A DNA stretch of 64,000 bases from Clostridia bacterium. Lineage in GTDB: Bacteria > Bacillota > Clostridia > Oscillospirales > Acutalibacteraceae. The translations under genes were made by a program, and so were the position numbers. How positions within the stretch are numbered: the first letter of the stretch is position 1; every line of letters starts with the position of its first letter. Positions 57,403 to 64,000 of this stretch are shown in pieces. The notes below the pieces were generated by a model. It was not told the DNA's origin. It saw nothing but the letters and a program-made list of their open reading frames with translations, and did no database searches. The DNA lies in assembly GCA_017407755.1 (NCBI GenBank), contig JAFQVY010000020.1, positions 62,001 through 126,000 on the forward strand. The letters run 5' to 3'.

Positions 57403-58143
57403 TTATTCTTCAGTCATTTCCCAGTTGTGCCAAACGTTCTGGATATCGTCGTTGTCCTCGAACATATCAAGCATTTTCTGCATCTTATCGCAGGTTTCCT
57501 TGTCCTCAATTTTTGTGTAGGTGTTGGGTACCTGCTCAACCTCAGCAGAAGCAAACTCATAACCCTGTGCGGCTAAGTCGTCACGAACTGCACCTAAGTC
57601 AGAGGGCTCAGTGTAGATTGTGAAGATATCGTCGTCAGCCTCAAAGTCAGAAGCACCTGCCTCTAAAGCTGCCTCCATAACCTCGTCCTCGGTCTTTTCA
57701 AGGTCTTCACGTTCAATAACCAAAACGCCTTTTCTTTCGAACATAAAGCTAACACAGCCCTGAGTACCCATATTTCCGCCGTACTTGTCAAAGTAATGGC
57801 GAACATCGCCTGCGGTACGGTTGCGGTTGTCAGTAAGAGCTTCAACAATTACAGCAACACCACTGGGACCGTAGCCTTCGTATGTAACAGCCTCGTAGTT
57901 AGATGAGTCAGAGTCGCCTGCGGCTTTCTTAATAACTCTTTCAATGTTGTCGTTAGGTACGTTGTTTGCTTTAGCCTTTGCAATACAGTCTCTAAGCTTA
58001 GAGTTAACGCTGGGGTCTGCACTACCGCCTTCTTTAACGGCAACAATAATCTCTCTGCCGATTTTAGTAAAAACCTTGGCCCTTGCGGCGTCGTTTTTAC
58101 CTTTTTTCTGCTTAATGGTACTCCATTTATTATGTCCTGACAT
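57403..58143 (-). CDS. YebC/PmpR family protein
   Basis: 246 residues. The family start MSGHNKWSTIKQKKGKNDAA is exact, followed by GYGPSGVAVIVEALTDNRNR and KGVLVIERED. Members act as transcription regulators or, as shown more recently for the group, relieve ribosome stalling at proline-rich stretches. The start at 58143 has AAGGGA upstream; in-frame codons further upstream have none. Single gene with a promoter and terminator. Confidence 0.94.
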   Translation of the reverse strand: MSGHNKWSTIKQKKGKNDAARAKVFTKIGREIIVAVKEGGSADPSVNSKLRDCIAKAKANNVPNDNIERVIKKAAGDSDSSNYEAVTYEGYGPSGVAVIVEALTDNRNRTAGDVRHYFDKYGGNMGTQGCVSFMFERKGVLVIEREDLEKTEDEVMEAALEAGASDFEADDDIFTIYTEPSDLGAVRDDLAAQGYEFASAEVEQVPNTYTKIEDKETCDKMQKMLDMFEDNDDIQNVWHNWEMTEE

Positions 58144-58175
58144 AAAATTCATTCCCTTATTAAAATTTCCCAAAT

Positions 58176-58204
58176 ATTATAGCATACTAATACTATTAAT
58201 GCAA
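58176..58204 (-). promoter_or_regulatory. Promoter of the YebC gene
   Basis: On the minus strand TTGCAT, 17-base spacer, TATAAT. Confidence 0.8.
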
Positions 58205-58241
58205 ATGTTTTTTATAAGGTTACAAAAGAGTTACAAATCTA

Positions 58242-58270
58242 TTGTTTTAAAGGTCTATTGGTGGTATAAT
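58242..58270 (+). promoter_or_regulatory. Promoter of the yicC-remA-gmk operon
   Basis: TTGTTT, 17-base spacer ending TGG (extended -10), TATAAT. It leaves a 5' leader of about 65 bases. Confidence 0.8.
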
Positions 58271-58344
58271 ATTTAAGCTACTTGAAAGGTCAAAGACATA
58301 GCAAGTGCAGGTTATTTAAAATTCATAAGGAAAGGATTTTTTGA

Positions 58345-59223
58345 ATGATTCGTTCAATGACAGGCTTCGGCAGGGCCGAAAGCACTGTAGGCGGAAAGCT
58401 CATTACAGTTGAGCTTAAAAGTGTAAACCACCGCTATTTCGAGTTTAACTGCAGAACAAGCCGCGGCTACGCTTTTTTAGAAGAAAAGCTTAAGTCTTAC
58501 GTCAGCAAAAGAGTGTCTCGCGGCAAGGTTGATATGTTCGTTTCTATTACTTCTGTTGAGGATAGCGACGTAGAGGTTGTTGTAAACCACTCTCTTGCAT
58601 CAGCTTATACCAAAGCTTTTGCAGAGCTTAACGAAATCTATAATGTTGAAAACGACCTTAGTGCTTCAATTCTTGCAAGAATTCCTGATGTGCTTACAGT
58701 TCATAAGGTGCAGGAAGACGAAAACGAGATTTACGAGCTTGTACTTCCTGTTGTAACTGAGGCGGTTGACAAATTCATTGCAATGCGCGAGGTTGAGGGC
58801 AAGCGTCTTGCAGACGATGTTATGAGCAGGGCAAAAACAATTCTCAGCATTGTTGAGGTTATCGAGGAGCGTTCCCCCGAAACAGTTAAGGAATACGAAA
58901 AACGCCTTTACGACAGAATTTCTGAGCTTTTGGAAAGCACCACTATCGACCAGCAGAGAATTTTAACCGAAGCGGCAATTTTTGCCGATAAGGTTGCAGT
59001 TGCTGAGGAGACCGTAAGGCTTCGAAGTCATTTCGACCAGATGGATTTAATTATGAAATCAAGCGAAGCCGTAGGCAGAAAGCTTGACTTTATAATGCAG
59101 GAAATGAACCGTGAAGCAAACACAATCGGCTCAAAGGTTACAGATGCTCAGCTTGCTCATAAGGTTGTTGATATTAAAGCTGAGCTTGAAAAAATCCGCG
59201 AGCAAATCCAGAATATAGAGTGA
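58345..59223 (+). CDS. YicC/YloC family endoribonuclease
   Basis: 292 residues. Family start [13 protein letters not shown], then [20 protein letters not shown] and a C-terminal [20 protein letters not shown] with [19 protein letters not shown]. The family cleaves RNA. First gene of a conserved operon; the next gene starts four bases on. Ribosome site AAGGAAAGG. Confidence 0.93.
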   Translation: MIRSMTGFGRAESTVGGKLITVELKSVNHRYFEFNCRTSRGYAFLEEKLKSYVSKRVSRGKVDMFVSITSVEDSDVEVVVNHSLASAYTKAFAELNEIYNVENDLSASILARIPDVLTVHKVQEDENEIYELVLPVVTEAVDKFIAMREVEGKRLADDVMSRAKTILSIVEVIEERSPETVKEYEKRLYDRISELLESTTIDQQRILTEAAIFADKVAVAEETVRLRSHFDQMDLIMKSSEAVGRKLDFIMQEMNREANTIGSKVTDAQLAHKVVDIKAELEKIREQIQNIE

Positions 59224-59227
59224 TATT

Positions 59228-59482
59228 ATGAAACTTATAAACATAGGCTTCGGCAACGTAGTTTTTTCCAACCGTTTAATTGCAGTTGTAAGCCCCGATT
59301 CAGCTCCTATAAAGCGAATTGTGCAGGATGCAAAGAGCAAGGGCCTTTTGGTAGACGCCACCTACGGAAGACGCTGTAAGGCGGTTATAATTACAGATAC
59401 CGACCATATAATTCTTTCGGCGGTTTCACCTGAGACCATCGCAAACCGTGCAGAGGAGAGTAGTGAAAATGCAAAACAATAA
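59228..59482 (+). CDS. remA: Extracellular matrix regulatory protein RemA (DUF370)
   Basis: 84 residues. [20 protein letters not shown] and [20 protein letters not shown] are the RemA signature, including the RIVQDAK segment and basic residues used for DNA contact. In Bacillus subtilis RemA binds DNA as a multimer and turns on the eps and tapA-sipW-tasA matrix operons. It overlaps gmk by 14 bases. Its presence in the same window as a TasA/SipW locus makes that locus a candidate target, although remA is in this operon in most clostridia. Confidence 0.93.
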   Translation: MKLINIGFGNVVFSNRLIAVVSPDSAPIKRIVQDAKSKGLLVDATYGRRCKAVIITDTDHIILSAVSPETIANRAEESSENAKQ

Positions 59483-60038
59483 ACCGGGCAAGCTTTTTGT
59501 CTATGCCGGTGCTTCCGGTGTCGGTAAGGGCACAATTATGAAAGAGCTTCTGAAAAGCGACAGTAGCATAAAGCTTTCTGTTTCTGCCACAACCCGCTCA
59601 CCTCGTGAGGGCGAGGTTCACGGCAGGGAATATTTCTTTGTGACAAAAGAAGAATTTAAACAGATGATAAACGAAGACGGCTTTCTTGAGTACGCTCAGT
59701 ATTGCGACAATTTCTACGGCACACCCAAGGCTTACGTAGACGAAATGCTCCAAAAAGGCTATAACGTTTTTCTTGAAATTGAGCTTCAGGGTGCACAGAA
59801 TATTTTAAAGCTTCGACCCGATGCCGTAAGTATTTTTATTCTGCCCCCCTCAGTTGAAGAGCTTGAAAGAAGACTCAGAGACCGAGCAACCGAAACCGAA
59901 GACGCCATAAACAAGCGTCTTGCTCAGGCGAAGGTGGAAATGAACCACGCCAAAATGTACAAATATACTGTAGTCAATGACGATTTAAACAAGGCGGTTA
60001 AAGACGTTCTTGAAATCGTGAATAAAGAAACAAAATAA
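59469..60038 (+). CDS. gmk: Guanylate kinase
   Basis: 189 residues. GMP to GDP phosphorylation. P-loop [31 protein letters not shown] for GMP binding, the acceptor Tyr region [14 protein letters not shown] and the lid [15 protein letters not shown] 59469 with GAGGAGAG upstream lies inside the end of remA. Confidence 0.95.
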   Translation: MQNNKPGKLFVYAGASGVGKGTIMKELLKSDSSIKLSVSATTRSPREGEVHGREYFFVTKEEFKQMINEDGFLEYAQYCDNFYGTPKAYVDEMLQKGYNVFLEIELQGAQNILKLRPDAVSIFILPPSVEELERRLRDRATETEDAINKRLAQAKVEMNHAKMYKYTVVNDDLNKAVKDVLEIVNKETK

Positions 60039-60055
60039 TTTAGGAGTGTATTAAA

Positions 60056-60259
60056 ATGATTAGAGCATCTATCGACAATATGTTAAGCGGCAAAGAGAGC
60101 CGTTATGCACTGGTTATCGGTGTAGCAAAGAGAGCAAGAGCTATTGCTCAGGATTTTGAGGACCAGGGCATTATCACAGACGAAAAACCTGTTCTTCTTG
60201 CTATTGACGAGTTCAAGAGTCATAAATTCAACATTATCGAGCCTGATACAAATGAATAA
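60056..60259 (+). CDS. rpoZ: RNA polymerase omega subunit
   Basis: 67 residues. SRYALVIGVAKRARAIAQDF is the conserved omega core, preceded by MIRASIDNMLSGKE. It helps assemble RNA polymerase. It lies between gmk and priA as in most Firmicutes; its end overlaps priA by eight bases. Confidence 0.93.
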   Translation: MIRASIDNMLSGKESRYALVIGVAKRARAIAQDFEDQGIITDEKPVLLAIDEFKSHKFNIIEPDTNE

Positions 60260-62690
60260 TAACACCCTTATTGCTGGTGTTTGGGTGGAGGACACAGTCT
60301 TTCACTTTGATAAGCTTTTCAGCTACATTTTGCCCTCAGAGCTTTCTCAGTCGGCAAAGATAGGTTGCCGTGTCCGTGTTCCTTTCGGAGGCGGAAATCG
60401 TTCAAGACAGGGCATAATTGCCACAATTAACGAAGGCAGTGCTGAAGGCTTAAAAGAGGTGTCAGCTTTGCTTGACACAAATCCCGTTTTAAGCGACGAG
60501 CTTTTAAAAATGGCAGAATTTATGCGAAAACACTACTTCTGCACCTATTATGAAGCGGTAAAAGCTATGCTTCCTGCGGGGCTTAATTATAAAATCACAA
60601 CAGTATATACAGCATCTGAGACGGCAGAAACTACCTTTTTAGACGAGGAGCAGTCAAGAATTTACGAGTATGTCCGTAAATCTAAAAAGCCTCAGAAGCG
60701 TGAAAAGCTCCTTGAGGTTTTCGGCTTAAGCGACATTGAGCCTTTGGAAGAGCTTGTCAGACAAGGTGTTTTGCTTAAAAGCGACGACGCTTTTCGTAAA
60801 TTAGGCGATGCCTCTGTTAAAATGCTCAGGTTTGCTCAAGATGTTGATTTACAGTCTTTGTCCTTAACTGCCAAGCAGGAGTCTGTTGCTGAGCTTCTTC
60901 TTTCAATCGGTGAAGCAAGTGTCAGAGAAATCTGCTACTATACAGGCGTAACTTCAGCGGTTTGCGATGCTTTGGTTAAAAAGGGAATAGCAGAGTATTT
61001 TGATGCCGAGGTTTTCAGAAATACCGTTCCCCAGAATTTTTCAAAGCTTGATTTTCCAAAGCTTAACAGCGAGCAGGAAAATGTTTTTAACGATATTTCA
61101 AAGCTTATCGATAAGGGAAAAGCAGGCGTAAGTCTTCTTTACGGTGTTACAGGATCAGGTAAAACCTCAGTCTTTATGCACCTTATTAAGCACACGGTAA
61201 AAATGGGCAAGGGTGTTATCTTGATGGTGCCCGAAATCGCCCTGACACCTCAGCTTGTTAATAAGTTCACCTCTCTCTTTGGCAGTCAGGTTGCGGTTTT
61301 CCACAGCGGACTTTCCTTAGGAGAACGTCTTGATGAGTATAAAAGGGTTAAAAACGGCTTGGCAAAAATCGCCGTAGGAACCCGCAGTGCAATTTTTGCT
61401 CCCTTTGAGGATTTAGGACTTATTATAATGGACGAGGAGCAGGAGCACACCTATAAGGCTGAAAATAAGCCTCGGTTTCACGCTCGTGAGCTTGCAAAGT
61501 TTCGTTGCAACTTTAATAATTGCACTCTGCTTTTAAGTTCTGCAACTCCCGATGTCCGTTCCTTTTACTATGCTCAAAGCGGCAGATATACCCTTCATAC
61601 TCTGTCTGAGCGTTTTGGCGGGGCGGTGTTGCCCGATGTACAGGTAGTTGATATGAACGACGAGCTTTCAAGAGGAAACACCACAGGTTTTTCCGATTAC
61701 CTTTTAGAAAGCTTAGAGCAAACTTTAGAAGAAGGAAAGCAGGCAATTTTACTATTAAATCGCAGAGGCTACAATACCTTTGCAACCTGTAAATCCTGCA
61801 AAGAGGCAGTAACCTGCCCGAATTGCTCTATTTCAATGACCTATCACAGTACCAACAATCGCCTTATGTGCCACTATTGCGGCCATTCGGTGTACTTTAC
61901 CGATAAATGTCCTACATGCTCATCAAGCGGACTACGTCTATCGGGAACAGGCACTCAGAAAGCAGAGCAGGTGCTGGCAGATTTTTTGCCCAACGCCAGA
62001 ATTCTTCGCCTTGATGCCGATGCTGTTATGGCAAAGAATTCTCATGAAAAACTGCTTACAGCATTTGGTAAAGGCGAATACGATATTTTAATCGGCACTC
62101 AGATGGTTGCAAAGGGACTTGATTTTCCCAATGTAACCTTAGTGGGAGTTTTAAATGCCGACCAAATGCTTTACAGCGACGACTACCGCAGTTTTGAGCG
62201 TGCTTTTTCAATGCTTACTCAGGTTGTAGGCAGAAGCGGCAGGGGAAAGGAAAAAGGCGTTGCCATTGTGCAGACCTTTACCCCAGAAAACCCTGTTATT
62301 GATTTAGCCGCAAAGCAGGACTACGACGCCTTTTATAAAGACGAAATCGCCCTTAGAAAGGCTATGATTTATCCGCCTTTCGTCGATTTGCTTCTATTAG
62401 GCTTTGTAGGTGAGGACAAAAATAAGACCATGACCTGTGCCAAGGCTTTTTTTGCAAGGCTTAAAGCAAAGCTAGATGAAAGCCTGCCCGACTTTCCCAT
62501 AAGAGTCTTAGGCCCGTCACCTGCATTAGTTTCCAAGGTAAGCAATAAATACAGGTATAAAATTATTATCAAATGCCGCAGTACATCTGCTTTTCGTGCT
62601 GTTATCAGTGAACTTCTTTCGGATTTCGGCAAAGACAAGGATTTTAAAGATGTTACTGTGTATGCAGATTCAGACCCACTTAGATTTTGA
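60252..62690 (+). CDS. priA: Primosomal protein N' (replication restart helicase)
   Basis: 812 residues from ATG 60252. The N-terminal DNA-binding domain includes DKLFSYILPSE and GCRVRVPFGGGNRSRQGIIA. The helicase core has Walker A GVTGSGKTSVFM, DEEQEHTYK as motif II, and LLSSATPDVRS. Eight zinc cysteines lie in CKSCKEAVTCPNC and CHYCGHSVYFTDKCPTC. Later motifs are GTQMVAKGLDFPNV and QVVGRSGRG. It restarts stalled replication forks. Normal length. Confidence 0.95.
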   Translation: MNNNTLIAGVWVEDTVFHFDKLFSYILPSELSQSAKIGCRVRVPFGGGNRSRQGIIATINEGSAEGLKEVSALLDTNPVLSDELLKMAEFMRKHYFCTYYEAVKAMLPAGLNYKITTVYTASETAETTFLDEEQSRIYEYVRKSKKPQKREKLLEVFGLSDIEPLEELVRQGVLLKSDDAFRKLGDASVKMLRFAQDVDLQSLSLTAKQESVAELLLSIGEASVREICYYTGVTSAVCDALVKKGIAEYFDAEVFRNTVPQNFSKLDFPKLNSEQENVFNDISKLIDKGKAGVSLLYGVTGSGKTSVFMHLIKHTVKMGKGVILMVPEIALTPQLVNKFTSLFGSQVAVFHSGLSLGERLDEYKRVKNGLAKIAVGTRSAIFAPFEDLGLIIMDEEQEHTYKAENKPRFHARELAKFRCNFNNCTLLLSSATPDVRSFYYAQSGRYTLHTLSERFGGAVLPDVQVVDMNDELSRGNTTGFSDYLLESLEQTLEEGKQAILLLNRRGYNTFATCKSCKEAVTCPNCSISMTYHSTNNRLMCHYCGHSVYFTDKCPTCSSSGLRLSGTGTQKAEQVLADFLPNARILRLDADAVMAKNSHEKLLTAFGKGEYDILIGTQMVAKGLDFPNVTLVGVLNADQMLYSDDYRSFERAFSMLTQVVGRSGRGKEKGVAIVQTFTPENPVIDLAAKQDYDAFYKDEIALRKAMIYPPFVDLLLLGFVGEDKNKTMTCAKAFFARLKAKLDESLPDFPIRVLGPSPALVSKVSNKYRYKIIIKCRSTSAFRAVISELLSDFGKDKDFKDVTVYADSDPLRF

Positions 62691-62705
62691 TTTGGAGATA
62701 TTAAA

Positions 62706-63182
62706 ATGGCAATCAGAAATATTGTAAAAGAAGGCGACGACGTTCTTGCAAAAAAAGCAAGACCCGTCACAGAATTTAACGAAAGACTTCACACCCTTTT
62801 AGACGATATGGCTGACACAATGTATGAGTCAGGCGGTGTCGGCCTTGCAGGCAATCAGGTAGGCACTTTACGCCGCGTTGTTGTAATTGATATCGGCGAA
62901 GGCCTTATTGAACTTGTAAACCCTGAGATTATCAAGGCAGAGGGCGAGCAGGAATCAGTTGAAGGCTGTCTCTCTTGCCCCGGCGAATACGGTATCACCC
63001 GCCGTCCCAAATATGTTGTTGTTAAAGCTCAGGACCGTTTCGGCGAAGAGTTTACCATTGAGGGTGAAGACCTTCTGGCAAAGGCTTTCTGCCACGAAAT
63101 TGACCACCTTGAGGGCATTATCTATAAGCAAGTAGCATTAAGAATGATTGACCCTTCTGAGATTGAAACTGACGAGGACTGA
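62706..63182 (+). CDS. def: Peptide deformylase
   Basis: 158 residues. Motif 1 GVGLAGNQVG, motif 2 EGCLSCPGEYG with the metal Cys, and motif 3 CHEIDHLEG with the two His ligands and catalytic Glu. It removes the formyl group from new proteins. It is followed two bases later by fmt, which encodes the opposite step. Confidence 0.95.
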   Translation: MAIRNIVKEGDDVLAKKARPVTEFNERLHTLLDDMADTMYESGGVGLAGNQVGTLRRVVVIDIGEGLIELVNPEIIKAEGEQESVEGCLSCPGEYGITRRPKYVVVKAQDRFGEEFTIEGEDLLAKAFCHEIDHLEGIIYKQVALRMIDPSEIETDED

Positions 63183-63184
63183 TT

Positions 63185-64000
63185 ATGAATATAGTTTTTA
63201 TGGGCACGCCTGATTTTGCCGTTAAAAGTCTTCAGCAAATCATTGCAGACGGCCATAACGTGCAGGCAGTTTATACCAAAGCTGATGCTCCCAAGGGTAG
63301 AAAAATGATTCTTACCCCAAGTGATGTCAAGGTCTGTGCTTTAGAGAATAACTTAACAGTTTACACGCCTTCTACCTTTAAAGATGAAGCCGAGGTTGAG
63401 CGTCTCAAGGCTCTTAATCCCGACCTTATAGTGGTAGTAGCTTACGGCAAGCTTCTTCCCAAAAGTGTTCTTGATATTCCTAAATACGGCTGTGTAAACG
63501 TTCACGGTTCAATCCTTCCTAAATGGCGTGGTGCCGCACCTATTCAGTGGACTATTCTTTCAGGTGACGAATACGGCGGTGTTACCACAATGTATATGAA
63601 CGAAGGTCTTGACACCGGCGACATTATCTTTACAGACGAAGTAAAGGTCGGTGAAAACGAGACCTCAGGCCAGCTTTTCGACAGACTTTGCATAAACGGT
63701 GCAAACCTTCTTTCAAAAACAATAAAGGCTATAGAAGAGGGCACAGCTCCAAGAATTTCTCAGAATGATAGTGACGCTACTTACGCTTCAATGCTCAGCA
63801 AAGAAATAAGCGAAATTGATTTTAGCAAATCGGCAAAAGATGTGCATAATAAAGTCAGAGGTCTTTCACCTTGGCCAAGTGCACAAACAAAGCTTTTCGG
63901 TAAAAGAATTAAAATTTTAGAAACACGCCTTTCTGATAAAAAAGGTGAAGCTGGTAAGGTTATTTCAGTAAATCCCTTGACAGTTGCCTGCTGTGAAGGC
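63185..64000 (+). CDS. fmt: Methionyl-tRNA formyltransferase (3' partial)
   Basis: 272 residues are visible and the gene runs off the right edge. NIVFMGTPDFAVKSLQQII, VVVAYGKLLPKSVLDIP and the catalytic region VNVHGSILPKWRGAAPIQW with GVTTMYMNEGLDTGDI are diagnostic. It formylates initiator Met-tRNA. Starts two bases after the def stop. Confidence 0.95.
   Translation, partial: MNIVFMGTPDFAVKSLQQIIADGHNVQAVYTKADAPKGRKMILTPSDVKVCALENNLTVYTPSTFKDEAEVERLKALNPDLIVVVAYGKLLPKSVLDIPKYGCVNVHGSILPKWRGAAPIQWTILSGDEYGGVTTMYMNEGLDTGDIIFTDEVKVGENETSGQLFDRLCINGANLLSKTIKAIEEGTAPRISQNDSDATYASMLSKEISEIDFSKSAKDVHNKVRGLSPWPSAQTKLFGKRIKILETRLSDKKGEAGKVISVNPLTVACCEG

Overview
The window looks like chromosome of a low-to-moderate GC, spore-forming Gram-positive bacterium of the Oscillospiraceae/Ruminococcaceae type. 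The evidence is Shine-Dalgarno sites of the AGGAGG type, a Bacillus-type LexA box, a SpoVM-like peptide, a SpoIIM-like protein, RemA, DnaD and DnaI-like helicase loaders, and cellulosome-type dockerins. A secreted dockerin protein with three starch-binding (CBM26-like) modules resembles the amylosome parts of Ruminococcus bromii. Assignment to that group is inference. No insertion sequence, prophage or CRISPR array is visible.

Layout: 1-4281 holds the permease and ATPase genes of an oligopeptide-type ABC importer, cut at the left edge. 4387-8485 has an ABC-F ATPase, a TSCPD protein, tRNA-Gly and the DnaD/DnaC-like loader pair. 8558-9059 has tRNA-Gln and tRNA-Pro, with a tandem array of broken tRNA-Pro copies between them. 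9094-10289 is a cobalamin-riboswitch-controlled ECF vitamin importer pair. 10368-29431 is mixed housekeeping: an anion permease, an MBL hydrolase, pyridoxal kinase with an odd MocR regulator, PcrA, a Cys-rich possible spore-coat protein, alkaline phosphatase, a DUF5685/DnaJ cluster, a large secreted lysozyme, ProC, a SpoIIM-like protein and SOS-controlled DNA polymerase IV. 29557-29789 encodes two tiny proteins, the second a SpoVM homologue. 29952-32636 is the dockerin/starch-binding protein.

The most unusual region is 33801-50926, about 17 kb on one strand. It encodes seven or eight TasA/camelysin-like secreted proteins with SipW-type signal sequences and four SipW-type signal peptidases. 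In its middle are a membrane-anchored McrB-like AAA+ ATPase and a large partner whose N-terminus resembles DUF2357/McrC but whose C-terminus is a roughly 400-residue coiled coil with no visible nuclease. At least one fibre-type subunit carries a CBM26-like module resembling those of the dockerin protein at 29952. I read this as a surface-fibre or matrix assembly locus with its own energy-dependent machinery and possible starch binding. A perfect 11-bp inverted repeat and a short direct repeat lie upstream.

An HtrA-type protease (51040), MurC, an RlmD-ASCH fusion methyltransferase, a GNAT acetyltransferase, a second dockerin protein and YebC follow. The window ends in the conserved yicC-remA-gmk-rpoZ-priA-def-fmt operon. 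RemA activates matrix operons in Bacillus subtilis, which makes it a candidate regulator of the fibre locus.
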